64,000 nucleotides of DNA. It comes from Cognatundibacterium crateris. GTDB taxonomy: Bacteria; Pseudomonadota; Gammaproteobacteria; Burkholderiales; Burkholderiaceae_D. The notes beneath the pieces are model-generated. The model saw only the letters and a list, made by a program, of their open reading frames with translations. It was not told the origin of the DNA and ran no database searches. The stretch covers positions 183,126 to 247,125 of the forward strand of contig NZ_JAABOS010000007.1 of NCBI RefSeq assembly GCF_010078235.1, in the 5' to 3' direction. A program made the translations under genes and the position numbers. This document shows, one piece after another, positions 35,642-45,617 of this stretch (its first letter is position 1; every line of letters begins with the position of its first letter).

Positions 35642-36895
35642 ATGAACGCCCCTCTGGAACAAAGTCTGCTGGACACGCTGAAGTCACCGCACTTCCCTAT
35701 TTACATGGACTACTCGGCGACCACGCCGGTTGATCCGCGCGTCGCCGATAAGATGATTCCTTTCCTGCGTGCGCAGTTTGGTAATCCGGCTTCACGCAGC
35801 CATATGTATGGCTGGGATGCGGAAGCGGCAGTGGAAGAAGCACGTGGCAATGTTGCTGCGCTGGTTAATGCTGACCCGCGTGAAATCATCTGGACGTCGG
35901 GTGCAACCGAAAGTAATAACCTGGCGATCAAGGGTGCAGCGCACTTCTACAAAGCCAAGGGCAAGCACATCATTACCGTTAAAACCGAACACAAAGCAGT
36001 ACTCGATACGGTACGAGAACTGGAACGTCAGGGTTTTGAAGCGACTTATCTGCAACCGCAGGATAACGGCCTGATCACGATAGAACAGTTGAAAGCCGCA
36101 ATCCGTCCTGACACCATCCTGATCTCGGTCATGTGGGTCAACAATGAAATCGGCGTGATTCAGCCTATCGCAGAAATCGGTGAACTCTGCCGCGAAAAAG
36201 GCATCGTATTCCATTCTGACGCAGCGCAGGCAACCGGCAAAGTCGAAATCGACCTGGAAAAAGTCAAAGTCGACCTGGTGTCCTTCTCCGCCCACAAATC
36301 ATATGGCCCAAAAGGCATAGGCGCTTTGTATATCCGCCGCAAACCACGCGTGCGCCTGGAAGCGCAAATGCATGGTGGTGGCCATGAACGCGGCTTCCGT
36401 TCCGGCACATTAGCGCCGCATCAATGCGTAGGCATGGGCGAAGCTTTCCGCATCGCTAAAGAAGAAATGCAAAGTGAGCTGGCTCACATCCGCACTATGC
36501 GTGACCGCCTCGCAAAAGGCTTGCAACAGATTGAAGAGACTTATGTGAATGGTGATATGGATCACCGCGTACCGCACAATCTGAACGTCAGCTTCAATTA
36601 CGTTGAAGGCGAATCGCTGATCATGGCGATCAAGGATATCGCGGTATCGTCCGGTTCTGCATGTACTTCGGCCAGTCTGGAACCGTCTTATGTACTGCGC
36701 GCACTGGGCCGCAGCGATGAACTGGCGCACAGCTCTATCCGTTTCACGATAGGCCGTTTCACTACTGAAGAAGACATCGACTTCGCGATTAATCTGCTGA
36801 AAACCAAAGTAGAAAAATTGCGTGAATTGTCGCCTTTGTGGGATATGTACAAAGATGGCATCGACATCTCAACCATACAATGGGCCGCGCATTAA
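35642..36895 (+). CDS. iscS: Cysteine desulfurase IscS
   Basis: A 417-residue PLP enzyme that takes sulfur from cysteine and delivers it as a persulfide to IscU and other acceptors. PLP lysine is K219 ([12 protein letters not shown]) and the mobile-loop catalytic cysteine is C341 ([15 protein letters not shown]). An N-terminal extension of about 13 residues precedes the usual start of the fold ([16 protein letters not shown]). It lies second in the isc operon, after iscR, with a spacing of 15 bases. Confidence 0.97.
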   Translation: MNAPLEQSLLDTLKSPHFPIYMDYSATTPVDPRVADKMIPFLRAQFGNPASRSHMYGWDAEAAVEEARGNVAALVNADPREIIWTSGATESNNLAIKGAAHFYKAKGKHIITVKTEHKAVLDTVRELERQGFEATYLQPQDNGLITIEQLKAAIRPDTILISVMWVNNEIGVIQPIAEIGELCREKGIVFHSDAAQATGKVEIDLEKVKVDLVSFSAHKSYGPKGIGALYIRRKPRVRLEAQMHGGGHERGFRSGTLAPHQCVGMGEAFRIAKEEMQSELAHIRTMRDRLAKGLQQIEETYVNGDMDHRVPHNLNVSFNYVEGESLIMAIKDIAVSSGSACTSASLEPSYVLRALGRSDELAHSSIRFTIGRFTTEEDIDFAINLLKTKVEKLRELSPLWDMYKDGIDISTIQWAAH

Positions 36896-36960
36896 TGCTC
36901 AACCCAGCTACTGACGGGTACGCCCGTCAGGTCTAACGTCAGGAATAAAGGAATAGCATC

Positions 36961-37347
36961 ATGGCTTACTCAGATAAAGTTTTAGATCACTACGAAAATC
37001 CACGTAACGTCGGCGCTTTTGAAAAAGGTGACGACAGTGTAGGCACCGGCATGGTTGGTGCGCCTGCCTGTGGCGACGTGATGAAATTGCAGATCAAGGT
37101 TGGCGCTAACGGCGTGATCGAAGATGCCAAGTTCAAAACCTATGGCTGCGGCTCTGCGATTGCCTCTTCTTCTCTGGTAACAGAGTGGGTCAAGGGTAAA
37201 ACGCTGGATCAGGCACTGGAAATTAAAAATACAGCGATCGCTGAAGAACTGGCCTTACCACCAGTGAAAATCCATTGCTCCATCCTGGCTGAAGACGCAA
37301 TCAAAGCTGCGGTCCTGGATTACAAGAACAAGCACAGCGCCGAATAA
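36961..37347 (+). CDS. iscU: Fe-S cluster scaffold protein IscU
   Basis: A 128-residue scaffold on which [2Fe-2S] clusters are built. Cysteines C37, C63 and C106 occupy exactly the E. coli positions, with the aspartate of the ACGDV motif at residue 39. The HscA-recognition segment LPPVKIHC (99-106) is intact. It follows iscS after a 65-base gap and precedes iscA. Confidence 0.98.
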   Translation: MAYSDKVLDHYENPRNVGAFEKGDDSVGTGMVGAPACGDVMKLQIKVGANGVIEDAKFKTYGCGSAIASSSLVTEWVKGKTLDQALEIKNTAIAEELALPPVKIHCSILAEDAIKAAVLDYKNKHSAE

Positions 37348-37435
37348 GTTAGGCGGGCAAACCTGGGTTCAGGTTTGCCACCGCCGCGGCATCAGTTACA
37401 CCTCAGGATAAGAAGCAGTAAAGACGGAAATCACC

Positions 37436-37759
37436 ATGGCTATCACACTCACTGAAAAAGCAGCAAAGCATGTCATTCGTTATATGGAACGCCGTGGCAA
37501 AGGCTTAGGCCTGCGCTTTGGCGTACGCACGACCGGCTGTTCCGGCATGGCCTATAAGCTTGAATACGTGGATGAAATGAGTGGTGAAGATCAGGTCTTT
37601 GAGTCCCATGGCGTGAAGGTCTTTGTCGACGCAAAAAGTCTGCCTTATATTGACGGTACCGAACTCGACTTTGCGCGCGAAGGCCTGAACGAAGGCTTTA
37701 AATTCTACAATCCTAACGTGAAAGATGAATGCGGTTGCGGCGAAAGCTTCCGTATCTGA
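37436..37759 (+). CDS. iscA: A-type Fe-S carrier IscA
   Basis: A 107-residue A-type carrier that passes clusters from the IscU scaffold to apoproteins. The three cysteines at 35, 99 and 101 (TGCSGMAY and ECGCGESF) match E. coli IscA. It is in the usual place between iscU and hscB. Confidence 0.97.
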   Translation: MAITLTEKAAKHVIRYMERRGKGLGLRFGVRTTGCSGMAYKLEYVDEMSGEDQVFESHGVKVFVDAKSLPYIDGTELDFAREGLNEGFKFYNPNVKDECGCGESFRI

Positions 37760-37779
37760 GCCCGGCCAGACTGAGTCCT

Positions 37780-38283
37780 ATGCAAAATCATTTTGAGCTG
37801 TTTCAGTTGGCACCGCGTTTTTCGCTGGATATGGCACAGCTCGATGCGGCCTATCGCGAAGTCCAGAGCAAGGTTCATCCGGATAAATTCGTGCAGGCCA
37901 GCGAAGCAGAAAAACGGGTTGCCATGCAATGGGCGACCCGTGCCAATGAAGCCTACCAGACCCTGAAAAAGCCCTTGAAGCGCGCCAGCTATCTGTGCGA
38001 ATTGCACGGCGTCGATCTGGAAACCGAATCGAATACCAGCATGCCAGCTGCCTTCCTGATGCAACAGATGGAATGGCGCGAAGCATTTGATGATGCGCGC
38101 CACGAGCAGAATAGCGCCGCGCTGCTGCAACTGGAAGCTGAGTTGCGCAATACGCTCAGACAGCAACTGACTCAGGCAGGTCTGGCGCTGGATAACGGGC
38201 AGTACCGCGAGGCGGCCGGACTGATACGCACCTGCATGTTCCTGGAAAAATTTCTGGCTGATATCGCCGCGCTGGATGACTGA
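37780..38283 (+). CDS. hscB: Co-chaperone HscB
   Basis: A 167-residue J-type co-chaperone that delivers IscU to HscA and stimulates its ATPase. The J-domain begins NHFELFQLAPRFSLD and holds the HPD motif at 33-35 (KVHPDKF). The C-terminal three-helix domain (about 85-167) binds IscU. The start at 37780 gives a standard-length protein; the longer in-frame open frame overlaps iscA and was not used. It lies 20 bases after iscA. Confidence 0.95.
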   Translation: MQNHFELFQLAPRFSLDMAQLDAAYREVQSKVHPDKFVQASEAEKRVAMQWATRANEAYQTLKKPLKRASYLCELHGVDLETESNTSMPAAFLMQQMEWREAFDDARHEQNSAALLQLEAELRNTLRQQLTQAGLALDNGQYREAAGLIRTCMFLEKFLADIAALDD

Positions 38284-38352
38284 CGCAGCCGGCTACCGAA
38301 TAACCGGCGCCACAGCGCGCCACTTTGTTGATGGCCTCCATCCTTAGACACC

Positions 38353-40218
38353 ATGGCATTACTGCAAATTTCTGAACCGGGCATGTCCACCGCACCTCAC
38401 CAGCACCGGCTGGCGGTAGGCATCGATCTGGGCACGACTAACTCTCTGGTTGCCACCGTACGCAACAGTATTCCTGAAGTGCTCAACGATGAAGAAGGCC
38501 GGCCTTTGCTGCCATCTGTGGTGCGCTATCTGCCGAACGGCCATGCCCACATCGGCTTCAAGGCACAGGCCGAACAGAGTAATGATCCGAAAAATACCAT
38601 CGCCTCGGTAAAACGCTTCATGGGTCGCGGCCTGAAAGATATCGCCTACGCCGAAAATCTGCCTTATGACTTCCACGATGAACCTGGCATGGTGCAGTTA
38701 AAAACCATCGCTGGCATCAAAAGTCCGGTTGAAGTCTCAGCCCAGATACTGGCCACGCTGCGCCAGCAGGCGGAAGATGCGCTCGGCGATGATCTGGTCG
38801 GCGCAGTGATTACCGTTCCTGCGTATTTCGATGATGCGCAACGCCAGGCGACTAAAGACGCCGCCAAACTGGCAGGCCTGAACGTATTGCGCCTGCTGAA
38901 CGAACCGACTGCAGCTGCTATCGCCTACGGACTGGATAATGCATCGGAAGGCACTTACGCCGTGTACGATCTGGGTGGCGGTACCTTTGATATTTCCATA
39001 CTCAAAATGAGCAAGGGCGTATTTGAAGTATTGTCTACCGGCGGCGATTCTGCACTCGGTGGCGACGACTTTGACCACCGTTTGTTTTGCTGGATCTTAC
39101 AGGAAGCCAAATTAGCACCACTGTCGGACGAAGACACCAGCATGCTAATGATGAAGGCGCGTGAAGCCAAGGAAATTTTATCCAGCAAACCCAGTACATT
39201 TATCGACGCAAAACTCAATTCCGGCGAATCCGTGCATCTGCAACTGAGCGCCAGCCAGTTTGCTGAAATGACGCAGAACCTGGTGCTCAAAACCATCACG
39301 CCTTGCCGCAAAGCCTTACGTGATGCGGACTTATCCGCGGATGATATCGACGGCGTGGTATTGGTGGGCGGCGCGACCCGCATGCCACATGTACGCAAAG
39401 CCGTCGGTGAATTTTTCCAGACCACGCCACTCGCAAATATCGACCCTGACAAAGTGGTCGCGCTGGGCGCCGCGATTCAGGCCAATCTGCTGGCGGGCAA
39501 CCGCGCTCCCGGTGATGACTGGCTGTTATTGGACGTAATTCCATTGTCATTGGGCGTAGAAACCATGGGTGGGCTGGCTGAAAAAGTCATACCGCGCAAT
39601 TCCACCATCCCTTGCGCACGCGCCCAGGAATTCACCACCTTCAAAGATGGTCAGACCGCGATGGCTATCCATGTGGTACAGGGTGAACGCGAACTGGTCA
39701 GCGATTGCCGCTCACTGGCGCGCTTTGAATTACGTGGCATTCCGGCGATGGCGGCGGGTGCTGCCAGAATACGGATTACTTATCAGGTCGATGCTGATGG
39801 TTTGCTATCCGTCTCTGCACGCGAATTGCGCTCAGGCGTTGAAGCCAGTATCACGGTCAAACCTTCTTACGGTTTAGCCGACGATGACATCACACGCATG
39901 TTGCAGGATTCGTTTAGCACGGCAGAAGCAGATATGCAGCAACGTGCTTTGCGCGAGGAGCAGGTTGAAGCCGAGCGTATACTGCTGGCGACACAATCTG
40001 CTTTTGACGCCGACAGTCAGTTGTTGTCTGCGGCAGAATCAGAAGCTATTCAACAATTAATGCAGCAAGTCAGATTGATGATGGCTGGCAGCGACCATCA
40101 GGGCTTACACGCAGCCATCAGCGCGCTGGCAGAAGGCACTGAAGAATTCGCAGCCCGTCGTATGGATCAGAGTGTACGCTCAGCTCTGGCCGGAAAAAAA
40201 CTGGACGACATCGCTTAA
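38353..40218 (+). CDS. hscA: Fe-S protein chaperone HscA
   Basis: A 621-residue Hsp70-type chaperone specialised for releasing the cluster from IscU. The ATPase domain (about 20-385) begins [15 protein letters not shown], with [13 protein letters not shown] and [16 protein letters not shown] as nucleotide-binding motifs. The substrate-binding domain follows (about 390-510) with a C-terminal helical lid. Family start [10 protein letters not shown] is present. It is the sixth gene of the isc operon. Confidence 0.97.
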   Translation: MALLQISEPGMSTAPHQHRLAVGIDLGTTNSLVATVRNSIPEVLNDEEGRPLLPSVVRYLPNGHAHIGFKAQAEQSNDPKNTIASVKRFMGRGLKDIAYAENLPYDFHDEPGMVQLKTIAGIKSPVEVSAQILATLRQQAEDALGDDLVGAVITVPAYFDDAQRQATKDAAKLAGLNVLRLLNEPTAAAIAYGLDNASEGTYAVYDLGGGTFDISILKMSKGVFEVLSTGGDSALGGDDFDHRLFCWILQEAKLAPLSDEDTSMLMMKAREAKEILSSKPSTFIDAKLNSGESVHLQLSASQFAEMTQNLVLKTITPCRKALRDADLSADDIDGVVLVGGATRMPHVRKAVGEFFQTTPLANIDPDKVVALGAAIQANLLAGNRAPGDDWLLLDVIPLSLGVETMGGLAEKVIPRNSTIPCARAQEFTTFKDGQTAMAIHVVQGERELVSDCRSLARFELRGIPAMAAGAARIRITYQVDADGLLSVSARELRSGVEASITVKPSYGLADDDITRMLQDSFSTAEADMQQRALREEQVEAERILLATQSAFDADSQLLSAAESEAIQQLMQQVRLMMAGSDHQGLHAAISALAEGTEEFAARRMDQSVRSALAGKKLDDIA

Positions 40219-40239
40219 ACTCACCTAATCGGAAATACC

Positions 40240-40578
40240 ATGCCACAAATTATCGTTCTGCCCCACCCTGAACTCTGCCCGGAAGGGACCGTGATTGACG
40301 CACCGGAAGGCAAGTCACTGTGCGAAGCACTGGTAGAAAGCGATGTAGAAATCGAACACGCCTGTGAAATGTCCTGTGCCTGCACCACTTGCCATGTGGT
40401 GATACGTGAAGGATTTCAGTCATTGAATGCCTCGACTGATGATGAAGAAGACTTGCTCGATGCCGCCTGGGGTCTGGAATCGACTTCACGCCTGTCTTGT
40501 CAGGTCAAACTCGGCAAGCAAGACATTACGATAGAAATCCCCAAATACACGATCAATCATGCGCGCGAACACCATTGA
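40240..40578 (+). CDS. fdx: Isc-type [2Fe-2S] ferredoxin
   Basis: A 112-residue adrenodoxin-type ferredoxin that supplies electrons for cluster assembly. Ligand cysteines are C42, C48, C51 and C87, with the extra C46 also found in E. coli Fdx, all in the pattern CEMSCACTTC and SRLSCQVKL. It ends the operon, and a terminator follows at once. No iscX is present here. Confidence 0.96.
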   Translation: MPQIIVLPHPELCPEGTVIDAPEGKSLCEALVESDVEIEHACEMSCACTTCHVVIREGFQSLNASTDDEEDLLDAAWGLESTSRLSCQVKLGKQDITIEIPKYTINHAREHH

Positions 40579-40602
40579 TTGACGGTATCACCCAGAAATT
40601 CA

Positions 40603-40650
40603 ATAAAAACAGCTCAGCATACGAATATCGTTGCTGAGCTGTTTTACATT
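40603..40650 (+). terminator. Intrinsic terminator of the isc operon
   Basis: AAACAGCTCAGC (40605-40616) pairs with GCTGAGCTGTTT (40631-40642). The T-run after it is interrupted (TTTTACATTTT), but the stem is strong and lies 27 bases after the fdx stop. Confidence 0.75.
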
Positions 40651-40705
40651 TTCGCGACAAATCCGGGAGCGGCGCATTGTTTTTAGTTGCTGGCAATAAC
40701 TAAAC

Positions 40706-40734
40706 TTGCCCTAATGAAAAAAAGCTTTTAGTAT
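40706..40734 (+). promoter_or_regulatory. Candidate promoter of the sensor kinase gene
   Basis: TTGCCC (40706-40711) and TAGTAT (40729-40734) are spaced 17 bases apart, about 120 bases before the kinase start. Confidence 0.45.
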
Positions 40735-40854
40735 GATCGGGCTGCCAATGTAAGGTTAGGGAACTGAAATTGCTTTGATTACAGGCATTGCTGATTGGCG
40801 CGAGTTGCAACAATAGCAACAAATTCGAATAAAGTAATGCTCACAGGAAGAACA

Positions 40855-42468
40855 ATGAGGTTTCAACAATTGCTTGCCGCCCTACGCAGTCGCATTTCCC
40901 TCAGACTGGCCATCATCCTTGCGGTGATATTCGGACTGACTGTACCTGCTGCAGTTCTGGTTCCGTATCAACTCAATACGATAGAGGAAGCTGTACGCAG
41001 TAAAAACAAAGACGACCATGAACGCCTGGTCGGCATCCTGTCCGTTATTCTGTCCGAACCATTGTGGCAAATCACTCCGGAAATTGCCAATATTTCCAGT
41101 GAGGTGGTGTACTCCGATCCACGGGTTGCCAGCATAGAAGTCATTACGCTGCCTGACCGCAAAGAATTCATCAAGAACGATACCCGCCGTCACACTCAAA
41201 AAGGCCCCTTCACCAGCAAAACACGCGAAATCACGCATGGTGGTCAGGTGATCGGCGAAGTCCGGCTGACGCTGGCGGAGGATCTGCTACAGGAAAGCCT
41301 GCGTTCAGATTTTCGCCGCTATATGACGACGGCTGCACTGTCACTGATATTGGCGATTATCTTTATTTTGATGGTATTGCAATGGCGTCTGGTCAAACCA
41401 GTCAAAATCCTGATGGAAAAATCAGACCGCCTGGCAAATGGCGAGTTGAATGAACCGATTGCACTGAACCGAGAAGATGAGCTGGGCCATCTGGCCAACA
41501 GTCTGGAGGCAACACGTCAGGCCTTACAACACTCGTTTGGTGAACTGGAAATCAAAAATCAGCAGTTGCTGGAATACTCAGGCACCCTGGAATCCAAGGT
41601 GCGGCAACGCACCCAGGAACTGGAAAGCGTGAACCAGAATTTGGAAGCTGCCCTTCATAACGTGAACAATGCACAGGCTGAGCTGGCAAGGGTAGAACGG
41701 ATGGCCGCACTGGGCTCTATGGTGGCTGGTGTGGCGCATGAACTCAACACGCCTTTAGGTAACTGCCTGCTGGTTGCCAGCACCCTGGAAGAAGAAACCC
41801 GCCGCCTGCTGAAAATGGTGGAGGAAGGCCAGATACGCCGCTCAGACTTAACGCGTTACGCTGAAACAGCACTGGATTCAACCAAGTTACTGCTGCGTGG
41901 ATTACAACAGTCTGCGCATCTGGTGGGCGATTTCAAACAGGTTGCGGTCGATCAGTCCAGCGCGCAAAGGCGCCGCTTCGGACTGCTGGTGATGCTGCAG
42001 GAACTCAGTGCACTGCTGCACTCCAGCCTGCGCAAGACACCATTCACACTGGAGCTGGACATACCTGCCGATATAGAAATGGACAGCTATCCTGGTCCTT
42101 TGGGTCAGGTATTTACCAACCTGGTCAACAATTCTGTGATTCATGGGCTGGAGGGCAAAAGCTCAGGACAAATGCGCTGCAGTGCAGAAAGAATGGGCGA
42201 TTATGTGATGCTGATTTTCAGCGACAACGGAAAAGGTATCCCACCTGACATCGTTAACCGTATTTTCGAACCCTTCTTCACGACCAAGTTCGGACAGGGT
42301 GGCAGCGGTCTGGGCCTGAGTATCACCTTCAATATGATTACCAACGTATTGGGTGGTAATATCAATGTGTCCAGCATTCCGGACCAAGGTACACAATTTG
42401 AAATCCGCCTGCCACTGATAGCACCTGGCGACAAAGAAAGTAAAGATCCGCTGCTTAACCCAGATTGA
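40855..42468 (+). CDS. Membrane sensor histidine kinase (orphan)
   Basis: A 537-residue sensor. A membrane helix at about 18-37, a periplasmic domain (about 38-153), and a second helix (about 158-178) are followed by HAMP (about 180-235), a coiled coil and the kinase core. The phosphorylated histidine is H295 (GVAHELNTPLGN), the N box is FTNLVNNSVIHG, and the G boxes are DNGKGIPPDI and GSGLGLSI. The LNTPLGN variation is common in this group. The nearest neighbours are unrelated (isc and thyA) and no response regulator is beside it, so its partner is elsewhere. AGGAAG precedes the ATG at 40855; an in-frame start 60 bases upstream was not used. Confidence 0.88.
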   Translation: MRFQQLLAALRSRISLRLAIILAVIFGLTVPAAVLVPYQLNTIEEAVRSKNKDDHERLVGILSVILSEPLWQITPEIANISSEVVYSDPRVASIEVITLPDRKEFIKNDTRRHTQKGPFTSKTREITHGGQVIGEVRLTLAEDLLQESLRSDFRRYMTTAALSLILAIIFILMVLQWRLVKPVKILMEKSDRLANGELNEPIALNREDELGHLANSLEATRQALQHSFGELEIKNQQLLEYSGTLESKVRQRTQELESVNQNLEAALHNVNNAQAELARVERMAALGSMVAGVAHELNTPLGNCLLVASTLEEETRRLLKMVEEGQIRRSDLTRYAETALDSTKLLLRGLQQSAHLVGDFKQVAVDQSSAQRRRFGLLVMLQELSALLHSSLRKTPFTLELDIPADIEMDSYPGPLGQVFTNLVNNSVIHGLEGKSSGQMRCSAERMGDYVMLIFSDNGKGIPPDIVNRIFEPFFTTKFGQGGSGLGLSITFNMITNVLGGNINVSSIPDQGTQFEIRLPLIAPGDKESKDPLLNPD

Positions 42469-42544
42469 GCAAGGACAGCCAGAAATGCGGGGCGATTTCG
42501 GGTGTATACTAGCGCCTCGATTTTTTCTCACATTTTGACTGACT

Positions 42545-43339
42545 ATGCGCCAATACCTCGACTTCATGCGTCATGTGCGTGACCATGGAACCACAAAGAC
42601 AGACCGGACCGGTACCGGTACTGTTTCGGTGTTTGGCTATCAGATGCGGTTCGACCTGAATCAGGGTTTTCCGCTCGTTACCACCAAAAAGCTACACCTG
42701 AAATCCATCGTGCATGAACTGATCTGGTTCCTGCAAGGCTCTACCAATATTCGCTATCTCAAAGAAAATGGCGTATCGATCTGGGATGAATGGGCCGACG
42801 AAAATGGCGATCTGGGTCCGGTATACGGCTCGCAATGGCGCAGCTGGCCGACACCGGATGGTCAGCATATCGACCAGATACAGCAACTGCTGGATCAGAT
42901 TAAAAATAATCCTGATTCACGCCGCCTGATCGTCTCGGCCTGGAATGTGGCCGATATCCCGCAAATGAAGCTGCCGCCATGCCATGCACTGTTCCAGTTT
43001 TATGTCGCCGATGGCAAATTGTCGTGCCAGTTGTATCAGCGCAGTGCCGACATCTTCCTGGGCGTACCGTTCAATATCGCGTCCTATGCATTACTGACCC
43101 ATATGGTGGCGCAGCAATGTGGCCTGGGCGTGGGTGACTTTATCTGGACCGGTGGCGATTGCCACTTATATTCCAACCACATGGAGCAGGTTGAGCTGCA
43201 GTTATCCCGTGATACCCTGCCCTTGCCGCAGCTCGTCATACAACGACAAGCTGAATCACTGTTTGATTATCAGTTTGATGACTTCGAATTCAGGGATTAT
43301 CAATTCCATCCGGCGATCAAAGCGCCTGTCGCTGTTTAA
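42545..43339 (+). CDS. thyA: Thymidylate synthase
   Basis: A 264-residue folate-dependent enzyme that methylates dUMP to dTMP. The catalytic cysteine is in [12 protein letters not shown], and the [12 protein letters not shown] phosphate-binding loop, the [11 protein letters not shown] segment and [20 protein letters not shown] are all conserved. It has the length of the E. coli enzyme. TATACT at about 42512 could be its -10 box. folA begins 21 bases after the stop, the usual pair, because dihydrofolate is produced here and must be reduced. Confidence 0.98.
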   Translation: MRQYLDFMRHVRDHGTTKTDRTGTGTVSVFGYQMRFDLNQGFPLVTTKKLHLKSIVHELIWFLQGSTNIRYLKENGVSIWDEWADENGDLGPVYGSQWRSWPTPDGQHIDQIQQLLDQIKNNPDSRRLIVSAWNVADIPQMKLPPCHALFQFYVADGKLSCQLYQRSADIFLGVPFNIASYALLTHMVAQQCGLGVGDFIWTGGDCHLYSNHMEQVELQLSRDTLPLPQLVIQRQAESLFDYQFDDFEFRDYQFHPAIKAPVAV

Positions 43340-43360
43340 AGCTTCTAAGGATTCATTCTC

Positions 43361-43855
43361 ATGTCATCTTTGACTGTTATCGTCGCAACCGATCAGCAAT
43401 CGGGTATAGGTATCAATAACACCCTGCCCTGGCATTTGCCTGAAGATCTGGCGCATTTCAAAAAAACCACCAGTGGTCACCCGATTATCATGGGCCGTAA
43501 AACCTTTGAATCGATAGGCCGACCGCTGCCCAACCGGCGTAATATGGTCATCTCCGGCAATCCGGAATGGCAGCATGCCGGGGTGGAAGTGTTTACATCG
43601 CTGCAGAATGCAAGAGATGCCATAGGTGCGGCGCAGGCTTTCGTGATAGGCGGCTCGCAGATTTATCAGCAAGTGCTGGAGCTCGGGCTGGCTGACAAAC
43701 TGATCGTTACAGAAATACAATCCAGTTTTCAGTGCGACGCTTTCTTTCCCGCCATAGACAAACAAACATGGAAAGAAACTGCGCGTGAAAACCATTACTC
43801 AGAAACCCAGCAATTGCGTTATGCTTTTGTTACTTACGAAAAAAATCAGGCTTGA
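43361..43855 (+). CDS. folA: Dihydrofolate reductase
   Basis: A 164-residue enzyme that regenerates tetrahydrofolate. Family residues are visible: the substrate-binding aspartate/glutamate loop LPWHLPEDLAHFKKTT, the GRKTFESIGRPLPNR NADPH-binding segment and the FVIGGSQIYQQVL motif. It follows thyA after 21 bases. Confidence 0.97.
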   Translation: MSSLTVIVATDQQSGIGINNTLPWHLPEDLAHFKKTTSGHPIIMGRKTFESIGRPLPNRRNMVISGNPEWQHAGVEVFTSLQNARDAIGAAQAFVIGGSQIYQQVLELGLADKLIVTEIQSSFQCDAFFPAIDKQTWKETARENHYSETQQLRYAFVTYEKNQA

Positions 43856-43969
43856 TGCATGATGAGACCGGCAATATGATCAGTCGCAGCTACCCCTGAC
43901 GAAGGCGCCACTGATCAGATGCAGCCTGGTATCAAAGATGTACAAGTCCATATAAAAAAAGGAAGCAAT

Positions 43970-44542
43970 ATGTCCGGACACGGTTTTCATGTACATGGTC
44001 CACATGACCACGAAATTGAACACGTCGCCCAGCATGGCAGCGACGATTTTGCCAGCCGTATCGCAGTGATGACTGCCATTATGGCAACGGTAGGCGCCCT
44101 GTTTGGCTATGAAGGCGGCGCCACTCAGAATGATGCAGCTATGTTTAAAAACAACGCTGCTATCAAAAAGACTGAGGCCTCCAATCAATGGAATTTTTAT
44201 CAGTCAAAAAGCAACAAACAAAACCTCGCCGAGCTTGCACTTGTGATCCCTGGCACCGATACTGAGAAGTACAAAGCAGATGTAGCCCGCTACAAAGCGG
44301 AAAAAGAAGAGATTAAAAAGAAAGCCGAGGAATTGGAAGCGGAATCCCATAAGTGGGAAGAAGCGTCTGAAAATGCGCTGCACCAGCACCACCGCTGGGC
44401 ACAGGCGATGACGGCGGTACAGATCGCAATCTCACTGGCAGCGATTACTTTGCTGACCAGGAAAAAGTGGCTGCAATTCACTTCTTATGGCGCGGCCGGC
44501 ATTGGTGTGGTATTGGCGGCCTTAGCCTGGATGCATATTTAA
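43970..44542 (+). CDS. DUF4337-like membrane protein with coiled coil
   Basis: A 190-residue protein with a His-rich N-terminus (residues 4-14), a membrane helix near 30-50, a charged coiled-coil stretch (about 100-145, repeating KAEKEEIKKKAEELEAE), and two C-terminal membrane helices (about 150-190). The layout and the sequence TAIMATVGALFGYEGG and WNFYQSKSNKQN fit DUF4337 proteins, whose function is unknown. GGAAG precedes the ATG at 43970. It is 10 bases upstream of the MipA/OmpV gene. Confidence 0.75.
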   Translation: MSGHGFHVHGPHDHEIEHVAQHGSDDFASRIAVMTAIMATVGALFGYEGGATQNDAAMFKNNAAIKKTEASNQWNFYQSKSNKQNLAELALVIPGTDTEKYKADVARYKAEKEEIKKKAEELEAESHKWEEASENALHQHHRWAQAMTAVQIAISLAAITLLTRKKWLQFTSYGAAGIGVVLAALAWMHI

Positions 44543-44552
44543 AGAGAATATA

Positions 44553-45344
44553 ATGAAAAAATTACTATGCGCATTGCTACTGGCGGCTGTACTCCCCGCA
44601 GCACAAGCGCAAACATCTGAGTTTGTGCAAACCATCCCCGAGTTCTATCTGCCTAAAGATATCAACTACTCGCTGGGGGCAGTCGCTCTGTCAGTACCTA
44701 AATACCATGGTTCGGATGAGCGTCGTTATGCGCTTTATCCTATGTTTGATGTGCAGTGGAAAAGTGGCGCTTTTTTCAGCTCTGTGAATGGTCTGGGCTA
44801 TAACTTTTCCAAGAATGCAGCAATGCAGTATGGCTTGCGCATGTCGCTGGAAGCGGCGCGTGATGAGTCGCGCTCATCCAAGCTGCGCGGTCTCGGCGAC
44901 GTGAATACCGCCATTGAGCCTGGTGCGTTTTTTAATTTCTCACTGAGCCAGCAATACACCCTGCTATCTTCTGTGCGTTATGGCTCAGGCGTGGACCACA
45001 ATGGCGTACAAGTCAGCGTAGGCGGCCGCATTTCGACTGCGATCAACCCTCAGCACAGACTCAGTGCCTCATTGCGCGCCAACTGGGCCAATAACAGCTA
45101 TATGCAGTCCTACTATGGCGTGACGCCACAACAGTCGCAGGCCAGCGGTTACGCAACTTTCACACCGAATGCCGGCGTATCCGATATCAAACTTGGTGCC
45201 AGCTGGCACTGGACTATCGATACTAACTGGTCACTGACTACCGGCACCTCCTACAGCCGTTTGTCTGGCGATGCGGCTAAGAGCCCATTTGTCATCGACA
45301 AGAATGCGGTCTCGGTATTTTCTGCGGCGAGCTATCGTTTCTGA
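44553..45344 (+). CDS. MipA/OmpV family outer-membrane protein
   Basis: A 263-residue outer-membrane protein with a signal peptide (1-19, cleavage after AQA) and a sequence of alternating strands ending in phenylalanine (SAASYRF), the usual beta-barrel C-terminus. The sequence SLGAVALSVPKYHGSDERRYALYPMFDVQW is characteristic of MipA/OmpV proteins; the name comes from the MltA-interacting protein. Its role in wall synthesis or osmotic adaptation is not certain. It follows the DUF4337-like gene by 10 bases and ends at a terminator. Confidence 0.87.
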   Translation: MKKLLCALLLAAVLPAAQAQTSEFVQTIPEFYLPKDINYSLGAVALSVPKYHGSDERRYALYPMFDVQWKSGAFFSSVNGLGYNFSKNAAMQYGLRMSLEAARDESRSSKLRGLGDVNTAIEPGAFFNFSLSQQYTLLSSVRYGSGVDHNGVQVSVGGRISTAINPQHRLSASLRANWANNSYMQSYYGVTPQQSQASGYATFTPNAGVSDIKLGASWHWTIDTNWSLTTGTSYSRLSGDAAKSPFVIDKNAVSVFSAASYRF

Positions 45345-45370
45345 TCGTCACTCAGGCTACAGGCAAGTTC

Positions 45371-45400
45371 AAAAATGGGTATCTGAGCATACCCATTTTT
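45371..45400. terminator. Bidirectional intrinsic terminator
   Basis: AAAAATGGGTAT (45371-45382) pairs perfectly with ATACCCATTTTT (45389-45400), 27 bases after the MipA/OmpV stop. Confidence 0.85.
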
Positions 45401-45450
45401 CATTACCGCCACCAAAATTAAGCTACCCAGTGCACAGAGCATCTCTGGAT

Positions 45451-45471
45451 TTCATGACAGACTCATGAAAT
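45451..45471. promoter_or_regulatory. Candidate operator upstream of the decarboxylase gene
   Basis: TTTCATGA (45451-45458) and TCATGAAA (45464-45471) form a perfect 8-base inverted repeat with a 5-base centre, about 147 bases before the start codon. The remaining bases of the region hold no gene. Confidence 0.45.
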
Positions 45472-45617
45472 TGGTACAGAGCGCAGAAAATGCAACTATT
45501 TTTTACATGAGCGGCCTCATATCTGAGAGAATTCGCTTCTTTGAATTTTTCGGCGCGCAAGCGGTTACCAAACTTGCCCAGGCGTCTCCCTTGTAACAAG
45601 CTTTTTTGGAGACCTCC

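Noticed and set aside
45590-45601. Palindrome CTTGT-A-ACAAG near the decarboxylase start
   Set aside because: Short, followed by T but with a one-base loop that cannot form a terminator hairpin.
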